This document shows positions 36,031 to 48,102 of a stretch of DNA of 64,000 nt, piece after piece; the first letter of the stretch is position 1, and every line of letters starts with the position of its first letter. The translations under genes were made by a program, and so were the position numbers. This DNA is from Hormoscilla sp. GUM202. GTDB taxonomy: Bacteria > Cyanobacteriota > Cyanobacteriia > Cyanobacteriales > Desertifilaceae. The notes under the pieces were generated by a model. It saw only the letters and a program-made list of their open reading frames with translations, was not told the DNA's origin and did not search any database. The stretch lies in the NCBI GenBank assembly GCA_005518205.2, contig RFFC02000006.1, forward strand, positions 124,001-188,000, in the 5' to 3' direction.

Positions 36031-38046
36031 TCAGAATCTTTCTCCGATGCCAAAGTGTAGGCGGCTCTCTCCGTCGGTACTGAAGCCAAAGTCTACCCGA
36101 ATTGGTCCTAAAGGAGATTGAATGCGCACCCCGAGACCGATGCCAGCGCCAATACCCGGCAGGTCTCGAATCTCTGATGGTTCCCCCGGAACGTTACCGC
36201 CAGAGCCCAGGTTGCTGCCCACATCCAAGAATAGGGCCCCACCGACGACGGAGAAGATGGGGAAGCGATATTCGGCTGTGCCTTGGATAAAATAGCGACC
36301 GCTGCCCAAATCCCCTTCTGCAAAGCCCCGCACGGAATTACTACCCCCCAGAACAAAGGCTTCGTAGGGGGGTAAATCCCCGATCGCAGCTCCAGCTTGG
36401 AAATTAAAAGCTAGAGCTTGGGGTCCTTCAGTGAAGTTGGTAATCTTAACGGGGATGTAGTAGCTATGGCTAGCCCGGAGGCGATTAAGAAAAATATTGC
36501 CCAAGCCGATCGGGACCGACTGTTCCATGCTCAATCTGGTCAGAGAACCGCTAGTGGGCTGAATATTGTCATTGCGCCGATCGCGCACCACCCCCAATTG
36601 CAGCAGCACCAGGTCATCTTTGCCATCGTCGCTGAAGGATAAGAGTTCCCCGTCTTCGCTTTCGGGCTCTAGATCTCCGTCCCGATCGCGAATGGAAACC
36701 CGTTGATACTGCAACCCTAAAGACCCGCGCCACTCCGAGTTCAGGGGATCGGGGCCCAGGGGACGGGTTATGCTTATTCCCCCTCCTAACCGCAGCACCC
36801 GGGGGCGATCGCCATTATCCAGTTCGATCTCATTTTTCTCTCCATCAAAAACCAGGGAAATGGACTGGCGTCGGAACAGATTTGCCGTATAAGAGGTGCG
36901 CTGTGGGTCTCCTGCGATCCAGGGGTCTGTAAAGTTGAGGTCGAACAGCAACTCCCGGGTGCCTACCTGGGTCTCGGCCCCCAGGGTCTGGTTATTGCCC
37001 CCCAGGTTGTTCTCCTGATAGCTGACCGAACCAAACAACCCGCTAGCAGAACTAATCCCCGCACCTGCCGCGATCGATCCTGCATTCCCCTCCTGCACGT
37101 TCAGCACCACCACCACCTTGGAGGGGTCAACTCCGGGATTTAATTCAATAAACACATCTTCAAAAATCCCTAAACCAAACACCCGCTGTAAATCCGCCTC
37201 CACCCGATCGCTATTAAACAGTTTTCCCGGCTCTAGTTGCAACTCCCGGGTGATAATAAATTCCCGCGTCTTGCCCGCGATCGGTTGGCCCTCTTCATCA
37301 GTAGCTTCTCCATCTCGGTTCAGGAAACTGATTTGAATATCCTCTATCACCCCTTCCGTTACGATCAGGGTGACCGTACCATCAGCTGCCACCTGGGGAG
37401 AGCCAATTACCTGAGCTAAGACATAACCCCGGTCTTGATATCTTTGGTTTAAGCTTTCGATCCCTTCCTGTAGCTGTCCCAGATTCAATATCGAACCGTA
37501 TTGAGAGCTAAAAATCTCCTCAACTACCTCTGGTCCCAGCACCGACGGCACTTCACCTTGATTTGCTGCCACTCGCACTTGTCTGAGCACGGGGTTACGG
37601 TGTACTACAAAAGTCACCCGCACTCCCAAGGGGGTATCTGTCGGTATTGCTTGCACGTTGGCAAAAAATCCTGTAGCGAAGATGGCGTTAATATCTGCTT
37701 GCAGCTGGCTGCGGGTGGTGGTCCGTCCCGGTCGAGTGCTAATTACCTGGTATACTTCATCTTCCAGTTCCCCTTGTACCCCCCGTACTGCTAATTCTGC
37801 CACTAGGACTCGCGGTTCTGCTTGTCCTACCGTTCCGGAAAAATCAGCAGGTCTTTGCCCCACTTTCCCGCCTGAGAACGACAACAATGCTTTGGCCTCA
37901 AGGTAGTAAGCACTAAAGTGCTTACTACGAACCTTGACAGTTAAATCCTGCTCGGGGGTTTGTCCCCAGGCGTCGGAGTTTACGCCACCGTACCCTACTG
38001 TAGCTGAGGCAGTAACTATTGCTAATAATAAGGGAGAAAAGCGCAT
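36031..38046 (-). CDS. bamA: Outer-membrane assembly protein of the BamA/Omp85 family
   Basis: A 671-residue Omp85 protein from the ATG at 38046 (MRFSPLLLAIVTASATVGYG, a signal peptide). Three POTRA-type domains follow (VAELAVRGVQGELEDEVYQV; VRVAANQGEVPS; IEDIQISFLNRDGEATDEEG), then a 16-strand barrel with GGNNQTLGAETQVGTRELLF and the C-terminal RVDFGFSTDGESRLHFGIGE RF. It inserts beta-barrel proteins into the outer membrane; cyanobacterial members are related to plastid Toc75. Between signal peptide and POTRA1 are two repeat-encoded segments: SKHFSAYYLEAKALLSF (palindrome AGTAAGCACTAAAGTGCTTA, 37897-37925) and DFSGTV (37829-37846). Confidence 0.93.
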   Translation of the reverse strand: MRFSPLLLAIVTASATVGYGGVNSDAWGQTPEQDLTVKVRSKHFSAYYLEAKALLSFSGGKVGQRPADFSGTVGQAEPRVLVAELAVRGVQGELEDEVYQVISTRPGRTTTRSQLQADINAIFATGFFANVQAIPTDTPLGVRVTFVVHRNPVLRQVRVAANQGEVPSVLGPEVVEEIFSSQYGSILNLGQLQEGIESLNQRYQDRGYVLAQVIGSPQVAADGTVTLIVTEGVIEDIQISFLNRDGEATDEEGQPIAGKTREFIITRELQLEPGKLFNSDRVEADLQRVFGLGIFEDVFIELNPGVDPSKVVVVLNVQEGNAGSIAAGAGISSASGLFGSVSYQENNLGGNNQTLGAETQVGTRELLFDLNFTDPWIAGDPQRTSYTANLFRRQSISLVFDGEKNEIELDNGDRPRVLRLGGGISITRPLGPDPLNSEWRGSLGLQYQRVSIRDRDGDLEPESEDGELLSFSDDGKDDLVLLQLGVVRDRRNDNIQPTSGSLTRLSMEQSVPIGLGNIFLNRLRASHSYYIPVKITNFTEGPQALAFNFQAGAAIGDLPPYEAFVLGGSNSVRGFAEGDLGSGRYFIQGTAEYRFPIFSVVGGALFLDVGSNLGSGGNVPGEPSEIRDLPGIGAGIGLGVRIQSPLGPIRVDFGFSTDGESRLHFGIGERF

Positions 38047-38108
38047 TGTTTTCACGTTTATACCCACACCGCATTTGATAGTCTGACGACTCAAGTCATT
38101 TTACTGCC

Positions 38109-39997
<1,889 letters not shown>

Positions 39998-40628
39998 GGG
40001 TCCTGTGGAGAGGCTTCAAGGTGCGGGCACCTTTTTGTAGTTCTTTTTAATAAAGATGGAAGAGGTGCCCCGGCAGCGTCAGAACCGGCAGATAGACATA
40101 GAAAGACCGGTACTGCCTTCGATATTGCTTTCATGCTAGTAGCAAATGCTATCAGCATGAAAGCGGCTCTACGTGGCTAGCTACTGAGTTGGCATACCAG
40201 ATGTCAAAATTTAATTATTTGTTAATGATTATTAGCAACAATTGAGGGTAGATAAGGTTACGATGGAAATAAGTCGTTATGGCTGGATACCAAATCCTGG
40301 CAACATTAACTGGCTCTAATGGGACCATCTAATTCAAACAGCGTTAGAAGAGAAAATCATGAGGGGGGGAAAGGCTATAGCCCTTACTGGGTGGGCCTCT
40401 TCAGCTCCTTGTGGTATCAATTACGAACTACGAACGGAGATTTTTGACAACATCGTCAGGAACAGGAAAAGAGTGTGATGTAGTCTATAAGGGTAGTGGC
40501 TCGCTTGCAGTTTGGCCAGTACCAGTCTACGCCTTGCTATTCTGGACCTGAGTTTCATGTGTTAAGATTCCGTCAGCGGATAAATATCTTGATTGCTGGC
40601 CATAAGAACTTTTTTAAGGAGATAAGAA
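39998..40628. other. Long leader/intergenic region ahead of the LRR gene
   Basis: No gene. At 40128-40162 an inverted repeat (TGCTTTCATGCTAGTAGC...GCTA..AGCATGAAAGC) may be a terminator for ilvC, though it lacks a long U-tract. From about 40370 to 40628 the sequence is an inverted relative of 25070-25390. A strong ribosome-binding site (AAGGAGATAAG) immediately precedes the LRR gene start. Confidence 0.6.
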
Positions 40629-43178
40629 ATGCCTAGTCTACGTATACCGAATGCTCCCTATGTGGTAACTCCAATTTCCGACGTCGAGATTGTTTCCGGT
40701 GAGGAATTCAACCTCAATGTAAGTGAGAACTTCGGCGACATGAACGAGGACATTGATAGCTACAGCGCCGAGGGTTTGCCAGAGGGTTTAACCATTGACT
40801 CCAGTAGTGGGTTGATCGGCGGCACTCCTACTGAGTCGGGCAATTTTCGCGTGACGGTAACGGTTGAGGATACGGCGGGAGGCGTGGTAGAAGATGAATT
40901 TAATATTGACGTTGAACCGACTCTCGATGCAAATGATTATGCAGCCCTGAAGGCTTTCTATAACAGTACTTCTAATTGGAGGAATGCTTCCTGGGATGTC
41001 AGCAGCGAAACTCCCCCCCCTGCTTCTGTTGTTGGAAAGTGGCATGGGGTGACGGTAAGGGGATCGAGGGTGACGGAAATCGATTTGGACAATACCGAGT
41101 GGAGCAGGGTGTGGCGTAAGTTGGTTAAAATGAGCGACAACGCCTTGAGCGGTACGATCCCCTCCGAGTTAGGCTCCCTCAGCGAATTGCAAACGCTCGA
41201 GCTGAACGACAACGACTTGAGCGGTACGATCCCCTCCGAGTTAGGCGAGCTCAGTAATTTGAGTAGGCTCCAGCTGAACGACAACGACTTGAGCGGTACG
41301 ATCCCCTCGAAGTTAGGCGACCTCAGTAATTTGATTGATCTCCATCTGAACGACAACTCCTTGAGCGGTACGATCCCCTCGAAGTTAGGCGAGCTCAGTA
41401 ATTTGATTGGGCTCCATCTTCAAGACAACTCCTTGAGCGGTACGATCCCCTCCGAGTTAGGCGACCTCAAGTTGTGGATGCTCTACCTGTATAACAACTC
41501 CTTGAGGGGTACGATCCCCAACAGTATCAATGTGCCATTCAGTTCATTCCATAACCCTCCCTATCTGGAAACTCAAATTGACGACCAGGAGGCTAATGTC
41601 GGTGAGGAATTCAGCTTCAATGTAAGCGATAACTTCGGCGACATCAACAACAACATTAATAGCTACAACGCCAGTGGTTTGCCAGAGGGTTTAACCATTA
41701 ACTCCAGTAGTGGGTTGATCGGCGGCACTCCTACTGAGTCGGGCAATTTTCGCGTGACGGTAAAGGCAGGGGATGCACGAGGGGATGCACAAGATGAATT
41801 TTATATTAGCGTTGTTGAACCGACTCTCGATGCAAATGATTATGCAGCTCTGAAGGCTTTCTATAACAGTACTTCTAATTGGAGGAATGCTTCCTGGGAT
41901 GTCAGCAGCGAAACTCCCCCCCCTGCTTCTGTTGTTGGAAAGTGGCATGGGGTGACGGTAAGGGGATCGAGGGTGACGGAAATCGATTTGGACAATACCG
42001 AGTGGAGCAGGGTGTGGCGTAAGTTGGTTAAAATGAGCGACAACGCCTTGAGCGGTACGATCCCCTCCGAGTTAGGCTCCCTCAGCGAATTGCAAACGCT
42101 CGAGCTGAACGACAACGACTTGAGCGGTACGATCCCCTCCGAGTTAGGCGAGCTCAGTAATTTGAGTAGGCTCCAGCTGAACGACAACGACTTGAGCGGT
42201 ACGATCCCCTCGAAGTTAGGCGACCTCAGTAATTTGATTGATCTCCATCTGAACGACAACTCCTTGAGCGGTACGATCCCCTCGAAGTTAGGCGAGCTCA
42301 GTAATTTGATTGGGCTCCATCTTCAAGACAACTCCTTGAGCGGTACGATCCCCTCCGAGTTAGGCGACCTCAAGTTGTGGATGCTCTACCTGTATAACAA
42401 CTCCTTGAGGGGTACGATCCCCAACAGTATCAATGTGCCATTCAGTTCATTCCATAACCCTCCCTATCTGGAAACTCAAATTGACGACCAGGAGGCTAAT
42501 GTCGGTGAGGAATTCAGCTTCAATGTAAGCGATAACTTCGGCGACATCAACAACAACATTAATAGCTACAACGCCAGTGGTTTGCCAGAGGGTTTAACCA
42601 TTAACTCCAGTAGTGGGTTGATCGGCGGCACTCCTACTACTGATGGCAGTTTTGACGTGACGGTAACGGTATCAGATAAGACGGGACGTTCCGTAAAAGA
42701 TAAATTTGAGATTGAGGTATTGCCCCCCTACCCCATCACGGGCACTTCCGAAGACGACATGCTCCAGGGCACTGAAATAAAAGATATCCCCATCGGGGAT
42801 TCCGGAGAAGACATCCTCAAGGGGGGTAAGGGTCACGATATCCTCAACGGGGGCGATGGAGATGATATGCCCATCGGGGGTGATGGAGATGATATGCTCA
42901 TCGGGGGTGGTGGAAAGGATATCCTCAAGGGGGGTAAGGGTGCGGATACTTTTGTCTTGACCCCAGGACAGGGGTGGGAATCCATCCGCGACTTTGAGGA
43001 TGGCACGGACTCTATCCAGTTAGAAGGAGGTTTGAGTTTTGCTGATTTACAAATGACCCCTCTTCCTGGCAATTTGGGTACTGTCATTGAGGTCACGGCT
43101 TCTAAGCAAGCGTTGGCAGTTTTGTGGGGAATTAATTCTGGTTCTGATGAGCTTATTGGTGCTCCTGATTTGATTTAG
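40629..43178 (+). CDS. Large LRR protein with Ig-like linkers and RTX calcium-binding C-terminus
   Basis: 849 residues. Layout: an N-terminal Ig-like/cadherin-like domain (GLPEGLTIDSSSGLIGGTPT), a DANDYAALKAFYNSTSNWRN cap, about six leucine-rich repeats of the plant-like subtype (NDNDLSGTIPSELGELSNL), a second Ig-like domain, then a complete second copy of cap, repeats and Ig-like domain, and finally RTX nonapeptides (GGKGHDILNGGDGDDM, GGKGADTF). There is no classical signal peptide; RTX tails are usually exported by type I secretion. Likely an extracellular or surface adhesion/recognition protein; the ligand is unknown. It has homologous fragments at 25008-25049 and 25650-25823. Confidence 0.85.
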   Translation: MPSLRIPNAPYVVTPISDVEIVSGEEFNLNVSENFGDMNEDIDSYSAEGLPEGLTIDSSSGLIGGTPTESGNFRVTVTVEDTAGGVVEDEFNIDVEPTLDANDYAALKAFYNSTSNWRNASWDVSSETPPPASVVGKWHGVTVRGSRVTEIDLDNTEWSRVWRKLVKMSDNALSGTIPSELGSLSELQTLELNDNDLSGTIPSELGELSNLSRLQLNDNDLSGTIPSKLGDLSNLIDLHLNDNSLSGTIPSKLGELSNLIGLHLQDNSLSGTIPSELGDLKLWMLYLYNNSLRGTIPNSINVPFSSFHNPPYLETQIDDQEANVGEEFSFNVSDNFGDINNNINSYNASGLPEGLTINSSSGLIGGTPTESGNFRVTVKAGDARGDAQDEFYISVVEPTLDANDYAALKAFYNSTSNWRNASWDVSSETPPPASVVGKWHGVTVRGSRVTEIDLDNTEWSRVWRKLVKMSDNALSGTIPSELGSLSELQTLELNDNDLSGTIPSELGELSNLSRLQLNDNDLSGTIPSKLGDLSNLIDLHLNDNSLSGTIPSKLGELSNLIGLHLQDNSLSGTIPSELGDLKLWMLYLYNNSLRGTIPNSINVPFSSFHNPPYLETQIDDQEANVGEEFSFNVSDNFGDINNNINSYNASGLPEGLTINSSSGLIGGTPTTDGSFDVTVTVSDKTGRSVKDKFEIEVLPPYPITGTSEDDMLQGTEIKDIPIGDSGEDILKGGKGHDILNGGDGDDMPIGGDGDDMLIGGGGKDILKGGKGADTFVLTPGQGWESIRDFEDGTDSIQLEGGLSFADLQMTPLPGNLGTVIEVTASKQALAVLWGINSGSDELIGAPDLI
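40911..42638 (+). repeat. Internal tandem duplication in the LRR gene (903-bp offset)
   Basis: Bases 40911-41735 and 41814-42638 are almost identical at an exact offset of 903 bp (301 codons). The first silent difference I see is GCAGCC against GCAGCT in the cap (40942-40947 and 41845-41850). Such identity, including third positions, means a recent duplication or gene conversion. Confidence 0.93.
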
Positions 43179-43520
43179 TTACGGTAACGCCGTTGTGAGG
43201 CCCTGGGGGGCTCTTTGACCGCTATTGTAGAGTCAACACTAGCGGATCCCCCCCGTTAGCACACTCCGGGCCTCCTCCGCTGCGAGGCCCGACGCCAGGA
43301 GGGCTAGCAATGCGGTCAAAACCCGTTGGTAGGAAGCTACCCTGCCCTCACCCCTAAACCTCATTCTTTAGCCGAACAGGTGGCAAGAGAATGAGGTTTA
43401 GGCGTGATTGAACCCTTGATATCAAATCCGGGTAATTGCACATATCCCCTTTTTACTGTGGTCGTGATTGACGGATCTGATATAATTAGATGAGCAAGCA
43501 AGTAAAGACTAAAGTCTTTA
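43179..43520. other. Intergenic region
   Basis: Contains an inverted repeat around 43356-43402 (CCTAAACCTCATTCT...AGAATGAGGTTTAGG), which could end transcripts from both sides, and AGACTAAAGTCTTTACTACGAAACC (43505-43529) of the dispersed palindrome family. No gene is seen. Confidence 0.6.
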
Positions 43521-44939
43521 CTACGAAACCTTTTGCGAACTTGGGCGATCTGGCCAAGGTTGAGCAGCTTCAATTTGGGCTGCCAAAGAGATAATAGTAG
43601 TTTCCGCAGCGGGGCGTCCCACTAATTGGACTCCAATGGGTAAACCATTGGAGTCCAAACCAACGGGAATAGTGATAGCAGGTTGTCCAGTAGCATTAAA
43701 GGGGGGACAGGGGGCGATCCAATTAATTACCCGTTGGATAATTTCTTCGGGACTGAAGGCCCCCCACTCGCCAATTTTCATCGGCCCATGCAGATACACG
43801 GGTAAAACCAACACATCCACATCATCGAAAAAAGCCACGATCGATCGGGCCACAGACTGCATCTTCGATACGGCCTGTAGGTACTCTCCAGCATCACAAG
43901 TTTGTTCCAACAGCCAACAATTAACCGGATCGTCTAGCCATTCCCCGGGAATACTGGCAGCAGCAATCGCAGACTGCCAAACCCTAGTAAAAGGAGCAAT
44001 CAATTCACTAAAATCAGGACAATCCATTGTAACCGCGTGACCCATATCTGCCAGCAGTCTGGCAGTTGACAAGACTGCCTGGGAGTAGTCACTAGATGCC
44101 TCCCCGATAGGTGGTATAGTAGTGCTAAAGGCAATGCGCAAAGATCCTACGGTCGAACGGGCAGCTTCGGCGAAAGCAATTTCCGGATCGGGTAACCAAT
44201 AGGGGTCCCCAGTCACGTAGCCCGCGATCGCATCTAGCATCGCTGCCGCATCAGCAACAGTGCGGGCGATCGGACCGGCGATGGCAATACCGCTGAGACT
44301 ATCCCCCACAGGTGCATGAGAAACCCGACCGCGAGAGGGTTTCAAACCTACTAAACCACAGCAAGCAGCGGGAATGCGAATGGAACCACCGCCATCAGAA
44401 CCATGGGCGATCGGGCAAAGTCCAGCGGCAACCGCTGTCGCCGAGCCACCACTGGAGCCACCGGAAGTATAATCAGCATGCCAGGGATTGCGAGTCGGAG
44501 GGAAGCCTGGGGGTTCAGTAAAAGGTAGGGTCCCCACTTGAGAAGTCGCCGTTTTCCCCAGAATAATAAATCCCGCTTGCCGCAGGCGCGTGACTATTCC
44601 CCAATCGTAGCTTGCTGGTTTTTCGTCCATTAATGCTCGTACCCCGTAGCTGCAAGGTACACCTGCAACCGGTATCATATCTTTAATCCCGATCGGCACC
44701 CCAAAGAAAGGTGGCAGTACTGTTCCGGAAAAATCGGAGGAGTTTTGAGTTACAATCTCGCTTTTAGCGCGAGCATCCGCGATCGCCTGTTCTGCCATTA
44801 CAGTCACATATGCACCCAGCTTGCCATCCAGCTGCTGGATGCGTTGCAAGTAAAGTTCCACCAAATCCACTGGCGACACTTCTTTTCTGCGAACTAGACG
44901 CGCTTGTTCTAAAGCTGGGGTAAAAGCTAAATCTGTCAT
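43521..44939 (-). CDS. Amidase-signature family hydrolase (GatA-like)
   Basis: 472 residues. Catalytic triad of the amidase signature: Lys in PIGIKDMIP, cis-Ser in [15 protein letters not shown] and Ser in [20 protein letters not shown]. It resembles stand-alone amidases more than GatA of the amidotransferase complex. A DFSGTV segment ([20 protein letters not shown]), encoded by the dispersed repeat at 44719-44737, sits on a surface-exposed stretch just before the catalytic-lysine strand. Substrate unknown. Confidence 0.92.
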   Translation of the reverse strand: MTDLAFTPALEQARLVRRKEVSPVDLVELYLQRIQQLDGKLGAYVTVMAEQAIADARAKSEIVTQNSSDFSGTVLPPFFGVPIGIKDMIPVAGVPCSYGVRALMDEKPASYDWGIVTRLRQAGFIILGKTATSQVGTLPFTEPPGFPPTRNPWHADYTSGGSSGGSATAVAAGLCPIAHGSDGGGSIRIPAACCGLVGLKPSRGRVSHAPVGDSLSGIAIAGPIARTVADAAAMLDAIAGYVTGDPYWLPDPEIAFAEAARSTVGSLRIAFSTTIPPIGEASSDYSQAVLSTARLLADMGHAVTMDCPDFSELIAPFTRVWQSAIAAASIPGEWLDDPVNCWLLEQTCDAGEYLQAVSKMQSVARSIVAFFDDVDVLVLPVYLHGPMKIGEWGAFSPEEIIQRVINWIAPCPPFNATGQPAITIPVGLDSNGLPIGVQLVGRPAAETTIISLAAQIEAAQPWPDRPSSQKVS

Positions 44940-44993
44940 TTGTTAGTGGTTAGTAGCGTAGCTTGTAGGGTGGGCGGATCCCCTGCCCAGAGG

Positions 44994-45938
44994 TTACCAG
45001 TCATCAGTCACGGCTTCACCAGTGCTCTCCTCTCCGCACTCGACTAGGCGGACTGCACGCAGAGCTGTCCCTGCACACTGCTTGAGGCGCTCGTGCTTCC
45101 CCACTGGGGAGCGATCGGTCAAGATCTCACAGGGCAGGCCTGGGGCCGTCACTAACACGGTATGTTCAAATTGAGCGGACAACTTATTATCCATAGTTTC
45201 CACAGTCCAGCGGTCTGGCAAAACCCGAGTAAACTTAGAACCAGCATTGACAATAGGTTCGATCGCCAGAGTCATGCCCGGTCGGAGTTTAACATTAGGT
45301 AGGGCGCGGGTGCGGAAATGAAATACAGCCGGTTCTTCATGGAGATTGCGACCCACACCATGACCTGTGAAATTTTCTACCACAGAAAAGCCATGAGCCC
45401 GGACATAGTCCTCGATCGCGCCAGCGATATCCAGCAGATGATTATCTGCTTTTACCTGTTCAATGCCTCGTGAGAGAGCTTCTTGAGCCACCCGCATCAG
45501 TTTAAGTGCTGCTGGTTTGACCTTACCCACAGCAATAGTAATGCAGGAATCTCCGTGAAAGCCTTGATAGCAAGCACCCGTATCTACTTTTAACAGGTCT
45601 CCAGAACGCAGTACCTTCTTTGGAGAAGGGAGACCATGGACCACTTGATTGTTCACGCAGACGCAGATGGAAGCCGGGAAACCGTGGTAACCTTTAAAGC
45701 TAGGGGTAGCACCCATTTCCCTGATGCGCTTTTCCGCATAGGCATCCAAGTCAGCGGTAGTCATTCCCGGTCTGGCAATTTCCGAGATTTCCTGGAGTAC
45801 CGTTGCTACGATCTTCCCGGCAATGCGCATGATGGCGATTTCCGAGGGTGACTTGGTCTCAATTCTACGCCCCCTCGTTCCCACGGCTCTGCTTGGGAAC
45901 GTGGCTCTCGAAAACAGATTGGCAAAAATATTTTTCAT
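44994..45938 (-). CDS. map: Methionine aminopeptidase, type I
   Basis: 314 residues. Core: [24 protein letters not shown] N-domain ([15 protein letters not shown]), [20 protein letters not shown], metal ligands in [50 protein letters not shown] and [11 protein letters not shown]. The first about 25 residues include [11 protein letters not shown], encoded by a CGTTCCCACGGCTCTGCTTG GGAACG palindrome (45877-45902), and the C-terminus extends about 35 residues past the usual end ([20 protein letters not shown]). The enzyme removes initiator Met. Confidence 0.93.
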   Translation of the reverse strand: MKNIFANLFSRATFPSRAVGTRGRRIETKSPSEIAIMRIAGKIVATVLQEISEIARPGMTTADLDAYAEKRIREMGATPSFKGYHGFPASICVCVNNQVVHGLPSPKKVLRSGDLLKVDTGACYQGFHGDSCITIAVGKVKPAALKLMRVAQEALSRGIEQVKADNHLLDIAGAIEDYVRAHGFSVVENFTGHGVGRNLHEEPAVFHFRTRALPNVKLRPGMTLAIEPIVNAGSKFTRVLPDRWTVETMDNKLSAQFEHTVLVTAPGLPCEILTDRSPVGKHERLKQCAGTALRAVRLVECGEESTGEAVTDDW

Positions 45939-46124
45939 CCGGTCAGGCTGACGTTAAGTTATATTGAATATTGTAAACTTATAATTAGAAGAATACCCCC
46001 CCCCTAGATATGCCCTCACCCAGTCCCATGACAGCTGATGTTGCCTATCGGACCTGGCGAAAATATACCTTGACAGGAGTGGTACAATCTTAACTCTGTG
46101 TCAAAGGATATTTTGAAGCGCTGA

Positions 46125-46203
46125 AGTGCTTACTACAAACCCCGCAAGCACTAAAGTGCTTACTACAAACCCCGCAAGCACTTTAGTGCTTACTACAAAC
46201 CAA
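46125..46203. repeat. Three tandem copies of AAGCACTAAAGTGCTTACTACAAAC-type palindrome
   Basis: Copies begin at about 46125, 46146 and 46173, separated by CCCCGC. They lie directly before the ABC transporter start. Related copies are at 37897, 47913, 51895-52026 and 54523. Confidence 0.88.
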
Positions 46204-46218
46204 TTACCGAAAGCAAGT

Positions 46219-47913
46219 ATGAATAAATTTGACTGGCAATTGTGGAAGAAGTTTTTGGCGATCGCCAAACCATACTGGTTTTCAGAGGAAAAATGGGGTG
46301 CGCGGGGTATACTAGCGCTGTTGCTGCTGCTGTCCTTATCAGTCAGCGGACTGAACGTGTTAATTAGCTTCGTCGGTCGCATATTCCAAAACGCCCTAGT
46401 CGAGAAAAACCCAGAAGAATTTTGGAAATATTTGTTTATCTATGCAGGGGTGTTCGTAGTGGGGACACCGATCGTGGTAATTTACCGCTATACCCGAGAC
46501 AAGCTAGGGCTATACTGGCGAGAATGGCTCACCAAAAGTTTCCTGAACAAATACCTGCAAAATAGAGCCTATTATGAAATTAATGCCACTAAGACCATTG
46601 ACAACCCAGACCAGCGCATATCTCAGGATATAAGATCCTTTACCGTCACGAGTCTGGGATTTTTATTGGTAATTCTGAGTTCGCTCATAAATCTGATTTC
46701 CTTTACCGGAATTCTCTGGTCCATTTCTATTCCCCTGACTGTAGTCCTGGTGGGTTATTCTATCTTGGGCACGGTAGTAACGGTTTTGTTTGGTCGCAGA
46801 CTGATCGGCCTAAACTTCAATCAGTTGCGCCGAGAAGCCGACTTTCGCTATGGGTTAGTTCACGTGCGCGATCATGCAGAGGCGATCGCCTTCTATCGGG
46901 GAGAAGAACAGGAAGGAATGCAGTTAAAAGCGAGATTTACCGAAGTGATCGGCAACTTTAACGCCCTGATCGGTTGGCAGCGAAATCTAGATTTTTTCAC
47001 CACAGCCTACGACTATTTTATCATCATATTACCATCAGTAGTAGTAGCCCCCATGTACTTTGCCGGGGAAATAGATTTTGGGGCGATAAGTCAAGCAGGT
47101 TTTGCCTTCTCTCAGGTATTAGGGGCCCTATCGATCGTAGTCAGTCAGTTTGAACAAATAAGTGCCTTTGCTGCCGGGATAAATCGGTTATCAGTGTTCA
47201 CAGATACCCTGGAAGCACAAACAGCAAGGAAGCAGATAGAGAGGACAATAGACCTGCGAGAAGATTCTCAGTTGTCCCTGGAACATATAACCCTAGAAAC
47301 GCCGAACCACAAGACTCTAGTTGCAGACCTGTCGGTGGAGGTGCCCTTTGGCACGGGAATGTTGATCGTCGGTCACAGTGGTGTCGGTAAGAGTTCCTTG
47401 CTGCGGGCGATCGCGGGTTTATGGAACAGTGGGACGGGACTGTTAGTGCGACCCCCCTTAGATGAAATCCTATTTTTGCCCCAGCGCCCTTACATGATCT
47501 TAGGTACCCTGCGGGACCAACTGCTTTACCCTCAAACCGATCGCACTCTCCCGGACGTCGAACTGCAAGCAGTCTTAGAACGAGTGAACTTGGCAGACTT
47601 AGCAGAAAGATTGGGAGGATTTGATACCGAGTTAGACTGGGATGACGTACTTTCCTTAGGCGAACAACAGCGCCTGGCCTTCGCACGACTGCTGCTGACA
47701 AAACCCGACTATGCTATTTTGGATGAAGCGACAAGCGCACTGGATTTGCAAAACGAAGCCTCACTATACCAGCAACTGCAAGAGTCGGCGACAACATATA
47801 TTAGTGTCGGTCACCGTGCTAGCTTGTTAAAGTATCATCAGCTAGTCCTGGAACTAGAGGGCGATCGGGGATGGCGGGTGATGTCAGCGGCAGAATACGA
47901 TCCGGGTTCGTAG
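46219..47913 (+). CDS. ABC transporter, permease-ATPase fusion of the YddA/SbmA-like (ABCD) type
   Basis: 564 residues from the ATG at 46219 (MNKFDWQLWKKFLAIAKPYW); the frame upstream encodes only repeats. Six transmembrane segments lie in the first about 320 residues with the family motif YYEINATKTIDNPDQRISQD. The ATPase has Walker A GHSGVGKSSLLRAIAGLW, signature LSLGEQQRLAFARLLL, Walker B YAILDEATSALD and YISVGHRASLL. Members import vitamins/peptides or acyl-CoA-like substrates; here the substrate is unknown. Confidence 0.92.
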   Translation: MNKFDWQLWKKFLAIAKPYWFSEEKWGARGILALLLLLSLSVSGLNVLISFVGRIFQNALVEKNPEEFWKYLFIYAGVFVVGTPIVVIYRYTRDKLGLYWREWLTKSFLNKYLQNRAYYEINATKTIDNPDQRISQDIRSFTVTSLGFLLVILSSLINLISFTGILWSISIPLTVVLVGYSILGTVVTVLFGRRLIGLNFNQLRREADFRYGLVHVRDHAEAIAFYRGEEQEGMQLKARFTEVIGNFNALIGWQRNLDFFTTAYDYFIIILPSVVVAPMYFAGEIDFGAISQAGFAFSQVLGALSIVVSQFEQISAFAAGINRLSVFTDTLEAQTARKQIERTIDLREDSQLSLEHITLETPNHKTLVADLSVEVPFGTGMLIVGHSGVGKSSLLRAIAGLWNSGTGLLVRPPLDEILFLPQRPYMILGTLRDQLLYPQTDRTLPDVELQAVLERVNLADLAERLGGFDTELDWDDVLSLGEQQRLAFARLLLTKPDYAILDEATSALDLQNEASLYQQLQESATTYISVGHRASLLKYHQLVLELEGDRGWRVMSAAEYDPGS

Positions 47914-48102
47914 TCAGCACTAAAGTGCTGACTAGGCGCGAAAGCGCCTAGAACTGGAGGGCGATCGCGCCGTAACTGGGCAGCAGTATCGCCCCTCCAA
48001 CCCAAGCTAGACAAATAGGTTATTTCCGATTAATCGTTGTGGACATTTCCTCAAAGTTGGTTGATATCAGTGTAATTCCCAAAAATAAGGTATAGACAAA
48101 CC
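47914..48102. other. Short intergenic region with palindromic repeat
   Basis: AGCACTAAAGTGCTGACTAGGCGCGAAAGCGCCTAG starts just after the ABC transporter stop: one dispersed palindrome followed by a GC-rich hairpin (CTAGGCGCGAAAGCGCCTAG), possibly a terminator. No coding sequence. Confidence 0.55.

Noticed and set aside
40128..40162. Operator for the LRR gene
   Set aside because: The inverted repeat is closer to the ilvC end and could equally be a terminator; no evidence decides.
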